64,000 nt of DNA from NCBI GenBank assembly GCA_021324435.1, contig JAJPIZ010000025.1:147256-211255 (forward strand). The letters run 5' to 3'. The position numbers and the translations under genes were made by a program. Below the pieces are notes generated by a model that saw only the letters and a program-made list of their open reading frames with translations, had not been told where the DNA came from and did no database searches. This DNA comes from Anaerolineae bacterium. Lineage in GTDB: Bacteria > Chloroflexota > Anaerolineae > Anaerolineales > Villigracilaceae. This document shows positions 8,804 to 17,370 of this stretch, piece by piece; position 1 is the first letter of the stretch; each line of letters opens with the position of its first letter.

Positions 8804-9241
8804 ATGTTTGTTCTTTTTGCTGTGCTCGTCGGTTTGATCCCTGTCATTCCCGCTGTGATTTATGTGATTCAAAATGGGAAGACCAGCCCGTCCAAGGCGC
8901 TTTCCCATTTGGTGACCGGTTTCAATACTTTCAACTTTCTGGTTGGCATGATGGCCGCCGGTCTGATTGCCGTCTGGCTGGCTTCGCCGACCTCGGCGAT
9001 GGCCGCTGGTTTGGCTCAAACCACCGGGAACGCCGATCAATATGCGACTCTTGCCGCGGCCCTTTCCACTGGTTTGGCTTGCATCGGTGCAGGCATCGCA
9101 GTCGGCGGCTCCGGCGCCGCGGCGGTCGGCGCGACTGCTGAGAAACCTGAATCGTTTGGCCGTTCGCTGATCTTCGTGGGACTCTCGGAAGGTATCGCGA
9201 TCTACGGCTTGATCATTTCCTTCCTGGTTCTGCCGAAGTAA
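8804..9241 (+). CDS. A/V-type ATPase proteolipid subunit K
   Basis: Ring-forming proteolipid of 145 residues with four hydrophobic segments (about residues 1-22, 38-66, 74-104, 117-143). Only one carboxylate in a membrane helix is visible, E129 in GLSEGIAIYGL; the first hairpin appears to lack one, as in several four-TM bacterial K subunits. The glycine-rich GAGIAVGGSGAA helix packs the ring. An AAGGAGAG ribosome binding site precedes the ATG. This is a second ring protein, distinct from the F-type c subunit about 4.5 kb upstream. Confidence 0.9.
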   Translation: MFVLFAVLVGLIPVIPAVIYVIQNGKTSPSKALSHLVTGFNTFNFLVGMMAAGLIAVWLASPTSAMAAGLAQTTGNADQYATLAAALSTGLACIGAGIAVGGSGAAAVGATAEKPESFGRSLIFVGLSEGIAIYGLIISFLVLPK

Positions 9242-9245
9242 ATTC

Positions 9246-9551
9246 ATGAAAGTCTTGGTCATCGGTCATTCCGAGGCGGTGCTCGGCTTTTCATTGGCTG
9301 GCGTCAACGGACATGTGGTGTCCACCGCCGATGAAGCCAATCAGGCTCTGGACGAGGCTCTTGCCTCGAAGGAAGTTGGCATCATTCTAGTGACGCGGGA
9401 TGTTGCCAAATTGATCTCCAACCGAGTCGAAGACTTGAAACTGCACAGCACGATTCCACTGGTGGTGGAGATTCCAGGTCCCGAGGGCGTCTCGCCGGAC
9501 GAGCCTTCTCTAAGCGAGGTTGTATTGCGAGCCATCGGGATCAAGCTATGA
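9246..9551 (+). CDS. A/V-type ATPase subunit F
   Basis: Protein of 101 residues with the alternating beta/alpha pattern of subunit F, the central shaft partner of D. It starts with MKVLVIGHSEAVLGFSLAGV, similar to the family pattern of a short beta strand followed by a glycine-rich turn, and contains a IILVTRDVAKLI segment and a conserved P-rich stretch before the C-terminal helix. The start lies 4 bases after the K stop. Length is typical. Confidence 0.85.
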   Translation: MKVLVIGHSEAVLGFSLAGVNGHVVSTADEANQALDEALASKEVGIILVTRDVAKLISNRVEDLKLHSTIPLVVEIPGPEGVSPDEPSLSEVVLRAIGIKL

Positions 9552-9606
9552 TTCTTGCCTGCCTTTGCACATTCGAGCGCAGGAGAAATGGATTGGTTGC
9601 CATTTT

Positions 9607-10227
9607 ATGAAACCGGAAGAAGAGAATATCGAAGCGCTTTCGCGGGCCATTCTGCGCGACGCGCAGGACGAGGTTCAACAGCTCAAAGCGGATGCTGAGG
9701 CCAAAGCCGATGCAATTCGCCAGCGCGCCAAAGAACAGGCTGAAGCGGAGCGTAAGACTATTTTGGAGCGCGCCGCGGCCGAAGCCGAGCGTCTTCGCAG
9801 TCAGGTTGTGGCGACAGCGCAGCTGAAGGCGCGCACAAGTCAGTTGGAGCATCGCGAGAAACTCTTGGATAAAGTCTTCGAGGCGGCGAAACAGAGAATC
9901 CCATCTTTGCAAAAGCGCGCCGATTATGAGCAGGTCGTGGCAAAACTCCTCCGGGAGGCATTGGATCAATTAAAAGTGACCAGCGCCCAGGTCCGGGCGG
10001 ATGCGGCAACGGAAAAGATTCTCAGCGCAAAGGTGCTGGATCAAGTCGCAAAAGAAACCAAGTCTCAATTGTCGCTTGGAAAAACGTTGGAGTTCGGAAC
10101 CGGCCTCGTCGTCGAAGCCTCTGAAGGCCGAATTCAATACGACAACACTTTCGAGACTCGCTTGAGCCGTATGCAGAGTGCGCTTCGCTCGTCGGTGTAT
10201 CAAGTGCTGATGGGAGAGAAGTTATGA
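9607..10227 (+). CDS. A/V-type ATPase stator subunit E
   Basis: Protein of 206 residues: N-terminal coiled coil rich in Ala, Glu, Gln and Lys (to about residue 95), then a globular C-terminal domain containing TGLVVEASEGRIQYDNTFE, a pattern typical of subunit E, which caps the peripheral stalk on the catalytic head. The frame runs farther upstream to a TTG at 9520 inside the F gene, but the ATG at 9607 gives the normal family start; the RBS is weak. It overlaps the A subunit start by 4 bases (ATGA), implying coupling. Confidence 0.85.
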   Translation: MKPEEENIEALSRAILRDAQDEVQQLKADAEAKADAIRQRAKEQAEAERKTILERAAAEAERLRSQVVATAQLKARTSQLEHREKLLDKVFEAAKQRIPSLQKRADYEQVVAKLLREALDQLKVTSAQVRADAATEKILSAKVLDQVAKETKSQLSLGKTLEFGTGLVVEASEGRIQYDNTFETRLSRMQSALRSSVYQVLMGEKL

Positions 10228-11990
10228 GTGAACAAATCGGAACAGTGACGTGGATCAGCGGGCCGGTGGTGCGCGCCCGCGGTTCGCGTCACGTAAGTAT
10301 GTTGGAACTGGTGGAAGTAGGTGAAGAACGTCTGGTGGGTGAGGTGATCGGCCTCAAAGGCGACATCATCACCGCGCAGGTTTATGAAGAAACATCCGGC
10401 ATGAAACCGGGCGCGCCGATGTTTGGCACAGGCTTGCCGCTTTCAGTGGAACTTGCGCCGGGGTTGTTGAAGAGTATCTTCGATGGTGTTCAACGCCCTC
10501 TGCCACTGATCGAAATGCAAACTGGCTCGTTCATCGGACGTGGTATGCGACTCGATCCGCTGTATCGCAAAGACCGTTGGAAGTTTACGCCCTCTGCAAA
10601 AGTCGGCGATGAAGTGACCGGTGGCGCGATTATCGGCATCGTGATGGAGACCGAGACGTTCGAACATCGCATCATGATTCCGCCCGATCTTTCCGGGACC
10701 TTGAGCTGGGTTGCGCCGGCAGGCGAATACACCATCGAGGAGCCGATTGCGCGTTTGAAGGTCGGCAAGGAAGAAAAAGAATTGACCATGCTTCAACGCT
10801 GGCCGGTGCGAAGACCTCGACCGTACAAGAGTCGGCTTGGAGTTACAACACCGTTGATCACGGGCCAGCGTGTGTTGGATACATTCTTCCCGGTCGCGAA
10901 GGGCGGCGCGGCGGGCATCCCCGGGCCGTTCGGTTCGGGCAAGACCGTAACCCAGCACAGTATCGCCAAGTGGGCCGACGCGCAGGTCATCGTCTACATT
11001 GGATGCGGCGAACGCGGTAATGAGATGACCGAGGTGCTTCAGGAATTCCCGCATTTGGTTGACCCGCGTAGTGGGCGTCCGTTGATGGAGCGTACCGTGT
11101 TGATTGCCAACACGTCTAACATGCCGGTGGCGGCGCGCGAAGCCAGCATCTACACAGGCATCACGATTGCAGAATATTATCGCGATATGGGCTATCACGT
11201 CGCGCTGATGGCGGATTCAACTTCGCGGTGGGCGGAAGCCTTGCGTGAAGTTTCGGGCCGCCTGGAGGAGATGCCCGCGGAGGAAGGTTATCCGGCGTAT
11301 CTTGCCGGACGTTTGGCTGAATTTTATGAACGCGCCGGTTTTGTGGAAACCACGAATGGCAATCAAGGATCTGTCAGCATCGTGGGGGCGGTGTCGCCTC
11401 CCGGCGGCGACTTCTCCGAACCGGTCACGCAACACACAAAGCGCTACATCCGCTGTTTCTGGGCGCTGGATAAATCTCTAGCCTCCGCTCGCCACTTTCC
11501 ATCCATCAACTGGCTGGATAGTTACAGTGAATATCTTGAAGATGTAGCAGGTTGGTGGCGCGAAAAGGTCGGCGCGGATTGGTTCGCGATGCGCAACCAC
11601 GCCATGGAGATTTTGAGCGAGGAAAGCCGCCTCTCGCAGATCGTCAAACTGGTTGGACCGGATGCGTTGCCCGACGAAGAACGGCTGGTGCTTGAGACAG
11701 CGCGTCTACTCCGCGAAGGTTTTCTCCAGCAGAATGCCATGGATAAGGTGGACGCATATTCCTCGGTCCAGAAACAGATGCGCATGTTGGATTTGATCCT
11801 GCACTTCCACGAGCGCGGCCTGCGGATTGTCAAACATGGCGCGCCGATCTCCATGATCCACAACCTGCCAGTCGTAGATACGTTGATCCGCATGAAGACC
11901 GAAGTGCCGAACGAAGAACTGCAAAAGATGGACGATATTCAAAAGCAAATTGACGAGCAAATGAGTCGATTGGATTTGGAGTACCGATGA
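10224..11990 (+). CDS. A/V-type ATPase catalytic subunit A
   Basis: Catalytic nucleotide-binding subunit, 588 residues. The Walker A loop GPFGSGKT is at about 234-241, in the form typical of A/V-type A subunits. The roughly 90-residue non-homologous insertion that distinguishes A from F-type beta lies before it (about 115-190). Downstream are [13 protein letters not shown] with the catalytic glutamate, and the [20 protein letters not shown] segment. Length is normal. It overlaps both neighbours by 4 bases, so E-A-B are translationally coupled. Confidence 0.97.
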   Translation: MSEQIGTVTWISGPVVRARGSRHVSMLELVEVGEERLVGEVIGLKGDIITAQVYEETSGMKPGAPMFGTGLPLSVELAPGLLKSIFDGVQRPLPLIEMQTGSFIGRGMRLDPLYRKDRWKFTPSAKVGDEVTGGAIIGIVMETETFEHRIMIPPDLSGTLSWVAPAGEYTIEEPIARLKVGKEEKELTMLQRWPVRRPRPYKSRLGVTTPLITGQRVLDTFFPVAKGGAAGIPGPFGSGKTVTQHSIAKWADAQVIVYIGCGERGNEMTEVLQEFPHLVDPRSGRPLMERTVLIANTSNMPVAAREASIYTGITIAEYYRDMGYHVALMADSTSRWAEALREVSGRLEEMPAEEGYPAYLAGRLAEFYERAGFVETTNGNQGSVSIVGAVSPPGGDFSEPVTQHTKRYIRCFWALDKSLASARHFPSINWLDSYSEYLEDVAGWWREKVGADWFAMRNHAMEILSEESRLSQIVKLVGPDALPDEERLVLETARLLREGFLQQNAMDKVDAYSSVQKQMRMLDLILHFHERGLRIVKHGAPISMIHNLPVVDTLIRMKTEVPNEELQKMDDIQKQIDEQMSRLDLEYR

Positions 11991-13477
11991 GCGACATGAC
12001 TGTTCAAGGCGGGCAGGAAGTAATCGGCGTCAGCCGCATTGAAGGCCCCATCGTTATTGTCGAGGGCGCGGCCAACATCAGTTACGATGAAGTTGTAGAA
12101 ATTCGCGACTCGCAGGGACGCCTGCGCCGCGGCCGCGTGTTGGAAGTCAGTGAAGGCAACGCGGTGGTTCAGGTCTTTGCGGGCTCGACCGGTCTTTCCA
12201 TTGACGGCACGCGTGTCCGCTTTTTAGGCGACACATTGCGGGTTCCGGTTACGGAAGAAATGCTGGGCCGCGTCTTTGATGGTCTGGGCAATCCGATTGA
12301 TGGCGGCCCGCTTCCACTGACCGACAAGTATGCCGATGTCAACGGCCAGCCGATCAACCCCACAGCGCGTGTGTATCCGCGCGATTACATCCAAACCGGC
12401 ATCTCGGCCATTGATGGAATGAACACGCTCCTGCGCGGGCAAAAGCTGCCGATCTTCTCCGGCGCGGGCATGCCTCACGATCAACTCGCCGCGCAGATCG
12501 TCCGTCAGGCCACGCTGGGCGCGCCCGCTGGTGAAAAACCGGAAACGTCGGAACAGTTCGCGATCGTGTTTGCCGCCATGGGCGTCAAGCATGATGTGGC
12601 CGATTTCTTCCGCAAATCCTTCATGGAGAGCGGCGCATTGACTCGTGTGGCGATGTTTCTCAATCTTGCGGATGATCCCCCGGTGGAGCGCCTCGTCACG
12701 CCGCGCGCTGCATTGACCCTCGCCGAATATCTTGCGTACGAAAAACAAATGCACGTACTGGTCATTCTGACCGACATGACCAACTATTGCGAGGCGCTTC
12801 GTCAAATCTCGAACATTCGCGGTGAAGTTCCGAGCCGCAAAGGCTACCCCGGTTATTTGTACAGCGATCTTGCCTCCATGTATGAACGCACAGGACGCAT
12901 CCGCACGAGCGAAGGTTCGATCACCCAGATTCCGATCCTGACCATGCCGAATGATGACATCACGCATCCTGTCCCGGACCTTACGGGTTACATCACCGAA
13001 GGACAGATTACCCTCGGCCGCGAACTTCATTTATCCGGCGTGTACCCGCCTATTGCAGTTCTGCCGAGTCTCTCACGTCTGATGAAAGACGGCATCGGAG
13101 GTCCGGCGGTGGTCGTGCACAGCGGCGATACGGCAGGCGGCAGTCAATCTCGATTGATGGATAAAGGCACGGGGAAAGATCGCACTCGCGCCGACCATCC
13201 GCACTGGGCAGCGCAATTGTACGCCGCCTATGCTCACATGCAGGACGTCCGCGCGCTGGCCTCGGTCATCGGCGAAGAAGAACTGGGCGATGTGGATCGG
13301 AAGTATCTCCAGTTTGGCCGCGCTTTCGAGCGCGAATTCGTCAATCAATCATTGACGGAAAACCGCACGATTGAGCAAACCCTCGACATCGGCTGGCGTC
13401 TTCTCTCGATTTTGCCAAAAGAAGAACTGACCCGCGTCAGCCTGGATGAGATCAAGCAATATTACAAAGGCGAATAA
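11987..13477 (+). CDS. A/V-type ATPase regulatory subunit B
   Basis: Non-catalytic nucleotide-binding subunit, 496 residues. The Walker A position is degenerate ([13 protein letters not shown]), as expected for B subunits. The [19 protein letters not shown] and [20 protein letters not shown] segments are strongly conserved in this family. It alternates with A in the A3B3 head. A 4-base overlap with A and a 2-base gap to D continue the operon. Confidence 0.97.
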   Translation: MSDMTVQGGQEVIGVSRIEGPIVIVEGAANISYDEVVEIRDSQGRLRRGRVLEVSEGNAVVQVFAGSTGLSIDGTRVRFLGDTLRVPVTEEMLGRVFDGLGNPIDGGPLPLTDKYADVNGQPINPTARVYPRDYIQTGISAIDGMNTLLRGQKLPIFSGAGMPHDQLAAQIVRQATLGAPAGEKPETSEQFAIVFAAMGVKHDVADFFRKSFMESGALTRVAMFLNLADDPPVERLVTPRAALTLAEYLAYEKQMHVLVILTDMTNYCEALRQISNIRGEVPSRKGYPGYLYSDLASMYERTGRIRTSEGSITQIPILTMPNDDITHPVPDLTGYITEGQITLGRELHLSGVYPPIAVLPSLSRLMKDGIGGPAVVVHSGDTAGGSQSRLMDKGTGKDRTRADHPHWAAQLYAAYAHMQDVRALASVIGEEELGDVDRKYLQFGRAFEREFVNQSLTENRTIEQTLDIGWRLLSILPKEELTRVSLDEIKQYYKGE

Positions 13478-13479
13478 TC

Positions 13480-14109
13480 ATGCCGGGCATCAATGTCGCG
13501 CCGACTCGCACAAACCTGATTCGTATCCGCAAGGAACTCCGCTTTGCGCGCGAGGGGTACGAAATCCTCGACCGCAAACGCGAAGTGTTGACCACTGAAT
13601 TGGTCCGCGTGGCGAAAGAAGCGGATGCTCTTCAGCGCGAGGTTTGGTCGCTTTTGGAGAATGCTTATCGCGCCCTCGAAAAAGCAAAGTTGACCCTTGG
13701 AAGCGACAACGTGGAATGGGCCGCCCTCGCCGCCAACAAGACCGTAGATGTGCATCTCAAATTGCGCGGCATCATGGGGGTGGCCATCCCCGCCATCGAG
13801 TCCAGCGGAGAGCCGCAGAAAATGCCCTATAGTTTGAGCGGCACGAATGCGGCTCTTGATGAAGCCACCGCCGCGTTCCGTGAAATCATCATTCGCATTC
13901 CGCAATTGTCCATGCTGTCCACAACCGTCTGGCGCTTGGCGGGCGAACTCCGTAAAACTCAGCGCAGAGTGAATGCGCTCCAGCATATTTTCATCCCCGA
14001 ATATGAAGCGACTGTCGCGTTCATCGTTAGCTCGCTCGAGGAGCGCGAGCGCGAGGAAACATTCCGTCTCAAGTGGTTGAAGACCAAACTGACGCGTTCG
14101 AACGCATGA
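13480..14109 (+). CDS. A/V-type ATPase subunit D (central shaft)
   Basis: Protein of 209 residues made of two long helices forming the rotary shaft. The N-terminal APTRTNLIRIRKELRFAREG segment is a D-subunit signature and the C-terminal RRVNALQHIFIPEYEATV segment a second. It is the last gene of the operon, which is therefore complete for the usual bacterial subunit set (G/H, C, I, K, F, E, A, B, D). No clear intrinsic terminator follows in the 96-base gap. Confidence 0.93.
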   Translation: MPGINVAPTRTNLIRIRKELRFAREGYEILDRKREVLTTELVRVAKEADALQREVWSLLENAYRALEKAKLTLGSDNVEWAALAANKTVDVHLKLRGIMGVAIPAIESSGEPQKMPYSLSGTNAALDEATAAFREIIIRIPQLSMLSTTVWRLAGELRKTQRRVNALQHIFIPEYEATVAFIVSSLEEREREETFRLKWLKTKLTRSNA

Positions 14110-14205
14110 AATTAAGGGTTGGTAGATGATGTTTTGAGCGTTTTATGCTAAACTAGCCAGAGATAAAACTTCGGTTGAAAACATCAGGCGCCAAAAGGAG
14201 ATCAT

Positions 14206-14874
14206 ATGAAAATTGGGGTTCTGGGCACGGGAGTGGTTGGGCAGACGATTGGTTCCAAGCTGGTCCAACTTGGTCACGAAGTGATGCTGGGTTCGCGCGA
14301 ACCGGCGAACCCGAGAGCCGTGGCGTGGGCGAACAAGGAGAATCTAAACAAAGAAGCGACCCAAAAGCGCGCTTTGGTCGGCACATTTGCCAATGCGGCT
14401 GAGTTCGGCGAAATCATTTTCAACTGTACTCTCGGCTCGGCGTCATTGACTGCGTTGAAGCAGGCGGGGGCCGAAAACCTGAAAGGCAAGATTCTCCTCG
14501 ATCTCTCCAACCCGATTGATTATTCCACCGAAGCGTGGAACCTAACCGTCTCCAATTATGATTCGCTTGGGGAACAAATCCAACGGACGTTTCCGGAAAC
14601 GCGCGTGGTTAAGACTCTCAACACCATGAATTGCGAAGTCATGGTTGACCCGAATAAACTTTCTGAAAAGACCGATGTCTTCCTGAGCGGGAATGATAGC
14701 GATGCCAAAGCTGTTGTTAGAGGTCTCCTGCGCGATTGGTTTGGCTGGCGGTCCATCATTGACCTCGGCGACATCACCACCTCTCGTTCGGTCGAAATGT
14801 TCATCCCGCTTTGGCGCAGTCTGCGCCTTGCCATTTCGTCTCATTATTTCAACATCAAAGTAGTTGGCATCTAA
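14206..14874 (+). CDS. NADP/F420-dependent-type oxidoreductase, Rossmann fold
   Basis: Protein of 222 residues beginning with the dinucleotide-binding MKIGVLGTGVVGQTIGSKL and continuing with a VMLGSREP segment where NADPH specificity is usually set. A LLDLSNPIDY segment and RVVKTLNTMNCEVMVDP match the family of short NADPH:F420 reductase-like and related NAD(P)-binding proteins. Whether it uses F420 cannot be told from sequence; no F420 biosynthesis gene is in view. The RBS AAAAGGAGA is 4-5 bases from ATG. Apparently monocistronic, closed by the terminator at 14896. Confidence 0.75.
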   Translation: MKIGVLGTGVVGQTIGSKLVQLGHEVMLGSREPANPRAVAWANKENLNKEATQKRALVGTFANAAEFGEIIFNCTLGSASLTALKQAGAENLKGKILLDLSNPIDYSTEAWNLTVSNYDSLGEQIQRTFPETRVVKTLNTMNCEVMVDPNKLSEKTDVFLSGNDSDAKAVVRGLLRDWFGWRSIIDLGDITTSRSVEMFIPLWRSLRLAISSHYFNIKVVGI

Positions 14875-14886
14875 CCGGTAAAACTT

Positions 14887-14915
14887 TAGACAGCGGAGGG
14901 TTTTGGCGATAGAAT
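14887..14915 (+). promoter_or_regulatory. Candidate murE promoter inside the terminator
   Basis: TAGACA (14887-14892) and TAGAAT (14910-14915) with 17 bp spacing. The expected start near 14922 is in the right arm of the terminator stem, giving murE a leader of about 22 bases. No Shine-Dalgarno sequence is visible before ATG 14944. Confidence 0.5.
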
Positions 14916-14933
14916 TGCCAAAACCCTCTTTTT
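14896..14933 (+). terminator. Intrinsic terminator overlapping the next promoter
   Basis: Perfect 12-bp stem (GAGGGTTTTGGC 14896-14907, complement 14917-14928), a 9-base loop and a run of five T. It ends the oxidoreductase transcript. The loop contains the candidate -10 box of murE. Confidence 0.88.
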
Positions 14934-14943
14934 GTTCCCGCCC

Positions 14944-16575
14944 ATGAATCATCGTTCAGTCTCTTTTCGAAGAATATTTTCCGAATTTCCCTTTCCTTTT
15001 TCTCCGGCCGTTTTGCCGAATGTGCCCATTACGGGCATCGCTCTCGATAGCCGCGCGGTCAAGCCCGGTGATCTGTTTGTTGCGATGCAGGGCGGTTCCG
15101 TGGATGGACATGATTTCATTCCCAACGCGATTCAAAACGGAGCGGCTGCGGTGGTCGGCGAGAAGGACTTGGATGGTTTTTCCGTTCCTTATGTTCAAGT
15201 GACCAATCCGCGTCGTGCCCTGACCTATTTGTCTGCCGCGTTCTACGATTGGCCGGGCCGCAAGCTGACGGTGATCGGCGTTACCGGCACGGACGGCAAG
15301 ACCACCACAACAAATCTGATCTATAAAATTTTGCAGGCCGCAAACATCAAAGCGGGGATGGTGTCAACGGTCAACGCAGTGATCGGTGATGAAGTGCTCG
15401 ATACGGGTTTTCACGTCACCACGCCGGATGCGCACGATGTGCAACGCTATCTTGCGAAAATGGTCGAGGCCGGCTTGACTCATGTTGTGCTTGAAACCAC
15501 GTCGCATGGCTGGGCGCAGTACCGCGTGGATGCCTGTGAATTTGATATCGGCATAGTCACGAACATCACGCATGAACATTTGGATCAGCATGGCTCCTAC
15601 GAAAATTATCGCGCCGCCAAAGCGCGGTTGTTCGAGAGCCTTGAGCGGACTTTGCCCAAACCGCAGGGCAATCCGCGCCTGGCCGTGATTAATCGCGATG
15701 ACCGCTCGTTTGAATTTCTGAATCACCTCATCAAAACCGAGAAATTGAGTTATGGATTGAGGCGGGACGCCGATATACATGCCGTTGATATTGAATACAG
15801 CCCATCGGGAATCCGCTTTATGGCCGAAAGTAAGGATTGGCGTGTAGCCATTAAGAGTAGGTTAGTAGGCGCGTACAACATCTCGAATTGCCTCGCCGCG
15901 TTGACTGCGACCGTTTATGGACTCGGCATCAAACCCGAAATCGCCGCACAGGGAATTGCCTCGCTCGAAGGTGTGCCGGGCCGCATGGAGCGCATTGATC
16001 TGGGCCAGCCTTTCACCGCCATCGTTGATTTCGCCCACACGCCCAACGCGTTGAAGGTCGCGCTGGAGACTGCGCGCGCAATGATTTCCCCTCTCCCCGC
16101 GGGAGAGGGGTTAGGGGTGAGGGGAAATGGCCGCGTGATCGCGGTCTTTGGTTCAGCGGGACTGCGCGACAAAGAGAAACGCCGCATGATGGCGGAGACT
16201 GCCGCGGAACTCGCGGATCTATCTGTGCTGACCGCTGAAGACCCGCGCACCGAGTCGTTGCGTGGAATCCTCGACGAAATGGCGGCCGGCGCGAGGTCCA
16301 GGGGAGGACGCGAGGGCGAGACCTTTTGGCGCGTCGCGGATCGCGGCGAAGCGATCAAATTTGCGTTGAGTCTGGCGCGTCCCGGCGACATTGTTCTCTC
16401 TTGCGGAAAAGGTCATGAGCAGTCCATGTGCTTTGGAAAGATCGAGCATGCGTGGGATGATCGCATTGCAATGCGCGCCGCGTTGAGCGAATTGTTGAAA
16501 ATCAAAGGTCCGAAGATGCCGTACCTGCCGACGCAAAATAAAAACGAAGAGGAGTGGTTGAAGGATGGAAGTTGA
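14944..16575 (+). CDS. murE: UDP-N-acetylmuramoyl-tripeptide synthetase family (MurE-like)
   Basis: Cytoplasmic ligase adding the third amino acid to UDP-MurNAc-L-Ala-D-Glu during peptidoglycan synthesis; 543 residues. The N-terminal domain has LDSRAVKPGDLFVA, the ATP loop is GVTGTDGKTTTT (about 112-123), and TSHG, NITHEHLDQHGS and HTPNAL motifs follow. The C-terminal Mur ligase domain contains GKGHEQ. The usual DNPR motif for meso-diaminopimelate reads EDPRTE here, so the third amino acid is uncertain. Residues about 382-394 are encoded by a 37-bp palindromic repeat. It overlaps the next gene by 11 bases. Confidence 0.9.
   Translation: MNHRSVSFRRIFSEFPFPFSPAVLPNVPITGIALDSRAVKPGDLFVAMQGGSVDGHDFIPNAIQNGAAAVVGEKDLDGFSVPYVQVTNPRRALTYLSAAFYDWPGRKLTVIGVTGTDGKTTTTNLIYKILQAANIKAGMVSTVNAVIGDEVLDTGFHVTTPDAHDVQRYLAKMVEAGLTHVVLETTSHGWAQYRVDACEFDIGIVTNITHEHLDQHGSYENYRAAKARLFESLERTLPKPQGNPRLAVINRDDRSFEFLNHLIKTEKLSYGLRRDADIHAVDIEYSPSGIRFMAESKDWRVAIKSRLVGAYNISNCLAALTATVYGLGIKPEIAAQGIASLEGVPGRMERIDLGQPFTAIVDFAHTPNALKVALETARAMISPLPAGEGLGVRGNGRVIAVFGSAGLRDKEKRRMMAETAAELADLSVLTAEDPRTESLRGILDEMAAGARSRGGREGETFWRVADRGEAIKFALSLARPGDIVLSCGKGHEQSMCFGKIEHAWDDRIAMRAALSELLKIKGPKMPYLPTQNKNEEEWLKDGS
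16088..16124 (+). repeat. 37-bp palindromic element inside murE
   Basis: Ten-base arms CCCCTCTCCC (16088-16097) and GGGAGAGGGG (16101-16110) around a 3-base loop, followed by a TTAGGGGTGAGGGG tail. Present again in mfd at 45878-45914 with about 34 of 37 bases identical. It is translated as a Pro/Gly-rich insert just before the C-terminal domain. Confidence 0.9.
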
Positions 16576-17140
16576 GCCTGTGGTGTTGACCGGCAAGCAT
16601 GTGCGGCTGGAGCCGTTGAGCGAAGCGCACGTGCCCGGCCTGTTTGCGATTGGAATGGACGATGACATCTGGCGCTACATGCCTTATGGAACCATGCGAA
16701 CTGAAGACGACATTCGCACGTGGGTGCGCGGCGTGCTTTCGGGAAGCGATGTGCCGTTCGTGGTGATTCATTTGGAATCGGGCCGCGTGGCCGGCGCGAC
16801 GCGTTACATGGAGATCCGCCCGCAACACAACGGACTGGAGATCGGCGGCACGTGGTACGGCGCGGAGTTTCGGCGGACAGTCGTCAACACGGAATCAAAA
16901 TATTTGTTATTGAAGCACGCGTTTGAGACGTTGGGATGTATCCGTGTGCAATTGAAAACCGATTCGCGCAACGAGCGCTCGCAGAAGGCCATCGAGCGCA
17001 TCGGCGCGGTGCGCGAAGGGATGCTTCGCAATCACATGCTCCTGCCCGATGGGACGATTCGCCATTCGGTCTATTACAGCATTCTTGATAGCGAGTGGCC
17101 ACAGGTGAAAAAGAAATTGGAAGAGATGATCGGGAAATAG
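16565..17140 (+). CDS. GNAT acetyltransferase (RimJ/RimL type)
   Basis: Protein of 191 residues of the Acetyltransf_3 group: the start VVLTGKHVRLEPLSEAHV, the central GRVAGATRYMEIRP strand with a following GLEIGGTWYG segment, and the C-terminal RIGAVREGMLRNHMLLPDG segment are typical of this RimJ/RimL-like branch, which acetylates protein N-termini or small amines from acetyl-CoA. The substrate cannot be predicted. The start overlaps the murE end by 11 bases, indicating co-transcription, though a functional link is not evident. Confidence 0.85.
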   Translation: MEVEPVVLTGKHVRLEPLSEAHVPGLFAIGMDDDIWRYMPYGTMRTEDDIRTWVRGVLSGSDVPFVVIHLESGRVAGATRYMEIRPQHNGLEIGGTWYGAEFRRTVVNTESKYLLLKHAFETLGCIRVQLKTDSRNERSQKAIERIGAVREGMLRNHMLLPDGTIRHSVYYSILDSEWPQVKKKLEEMIGK

Positions 17141-17189
17141 AGAGTAAGTTCATTTGAGCATATGGCTTTGCGAGGTGATTTTTACCGCC

Positions 17190-17253
17190 GAAGCAATCTA
17201 CTCGTCGAAAGGGAGACTGCTTTGCCTGCGCTTCGCTTGAGTCCCGCAACGAC
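17190..17253. repeat. Dispersed intergenic repeat, copy 1
   Basis: Starts GAAGCAATCT and ends CGCAACGAC, with GGAGACTGC and CGCTTCGCT between. A related copy lies at 40195-40254. It sits in the 230-base gap between the GNAT gene and pnp; apart from the pnp terminator the gap shows nothing else. Confidence 0.55.
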
Positions 17254-17335
17254 AATTTCATCTTTTGCGAATGCCTTTTAGTCTTTCCCTGATAGATTTC
17301 GATATCGAATAGCATAGCCCTCAAAACGATACAAA

Positions 17336-17365
17336 ACTCCCTCTCGCTCAAAAGCGAGAGGGAGT
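17336..17365 (-). terminator. Intrinsic terminator of rpsO-pnp
   Basis: Perfect 13-bp stem (17336-17348 and 17353-17365) with a CAAA/TTTG loop. On the minus strand it is followed by TTTTG and lies just after the pnp stop. Confidence 0.85.
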
Positions 17366-17370
17366 TCATA

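Noticed and set aside
2704..14109. A true hybrid rotary enzyme using the F-type a/c/b-delta parts with the A/V-type head.
   Set aside because: The A/V operon has its own I, K, E and G/H subunits and a separate promoter, so sharing is not needed. It is kept only as a remote possibility within the main finding.
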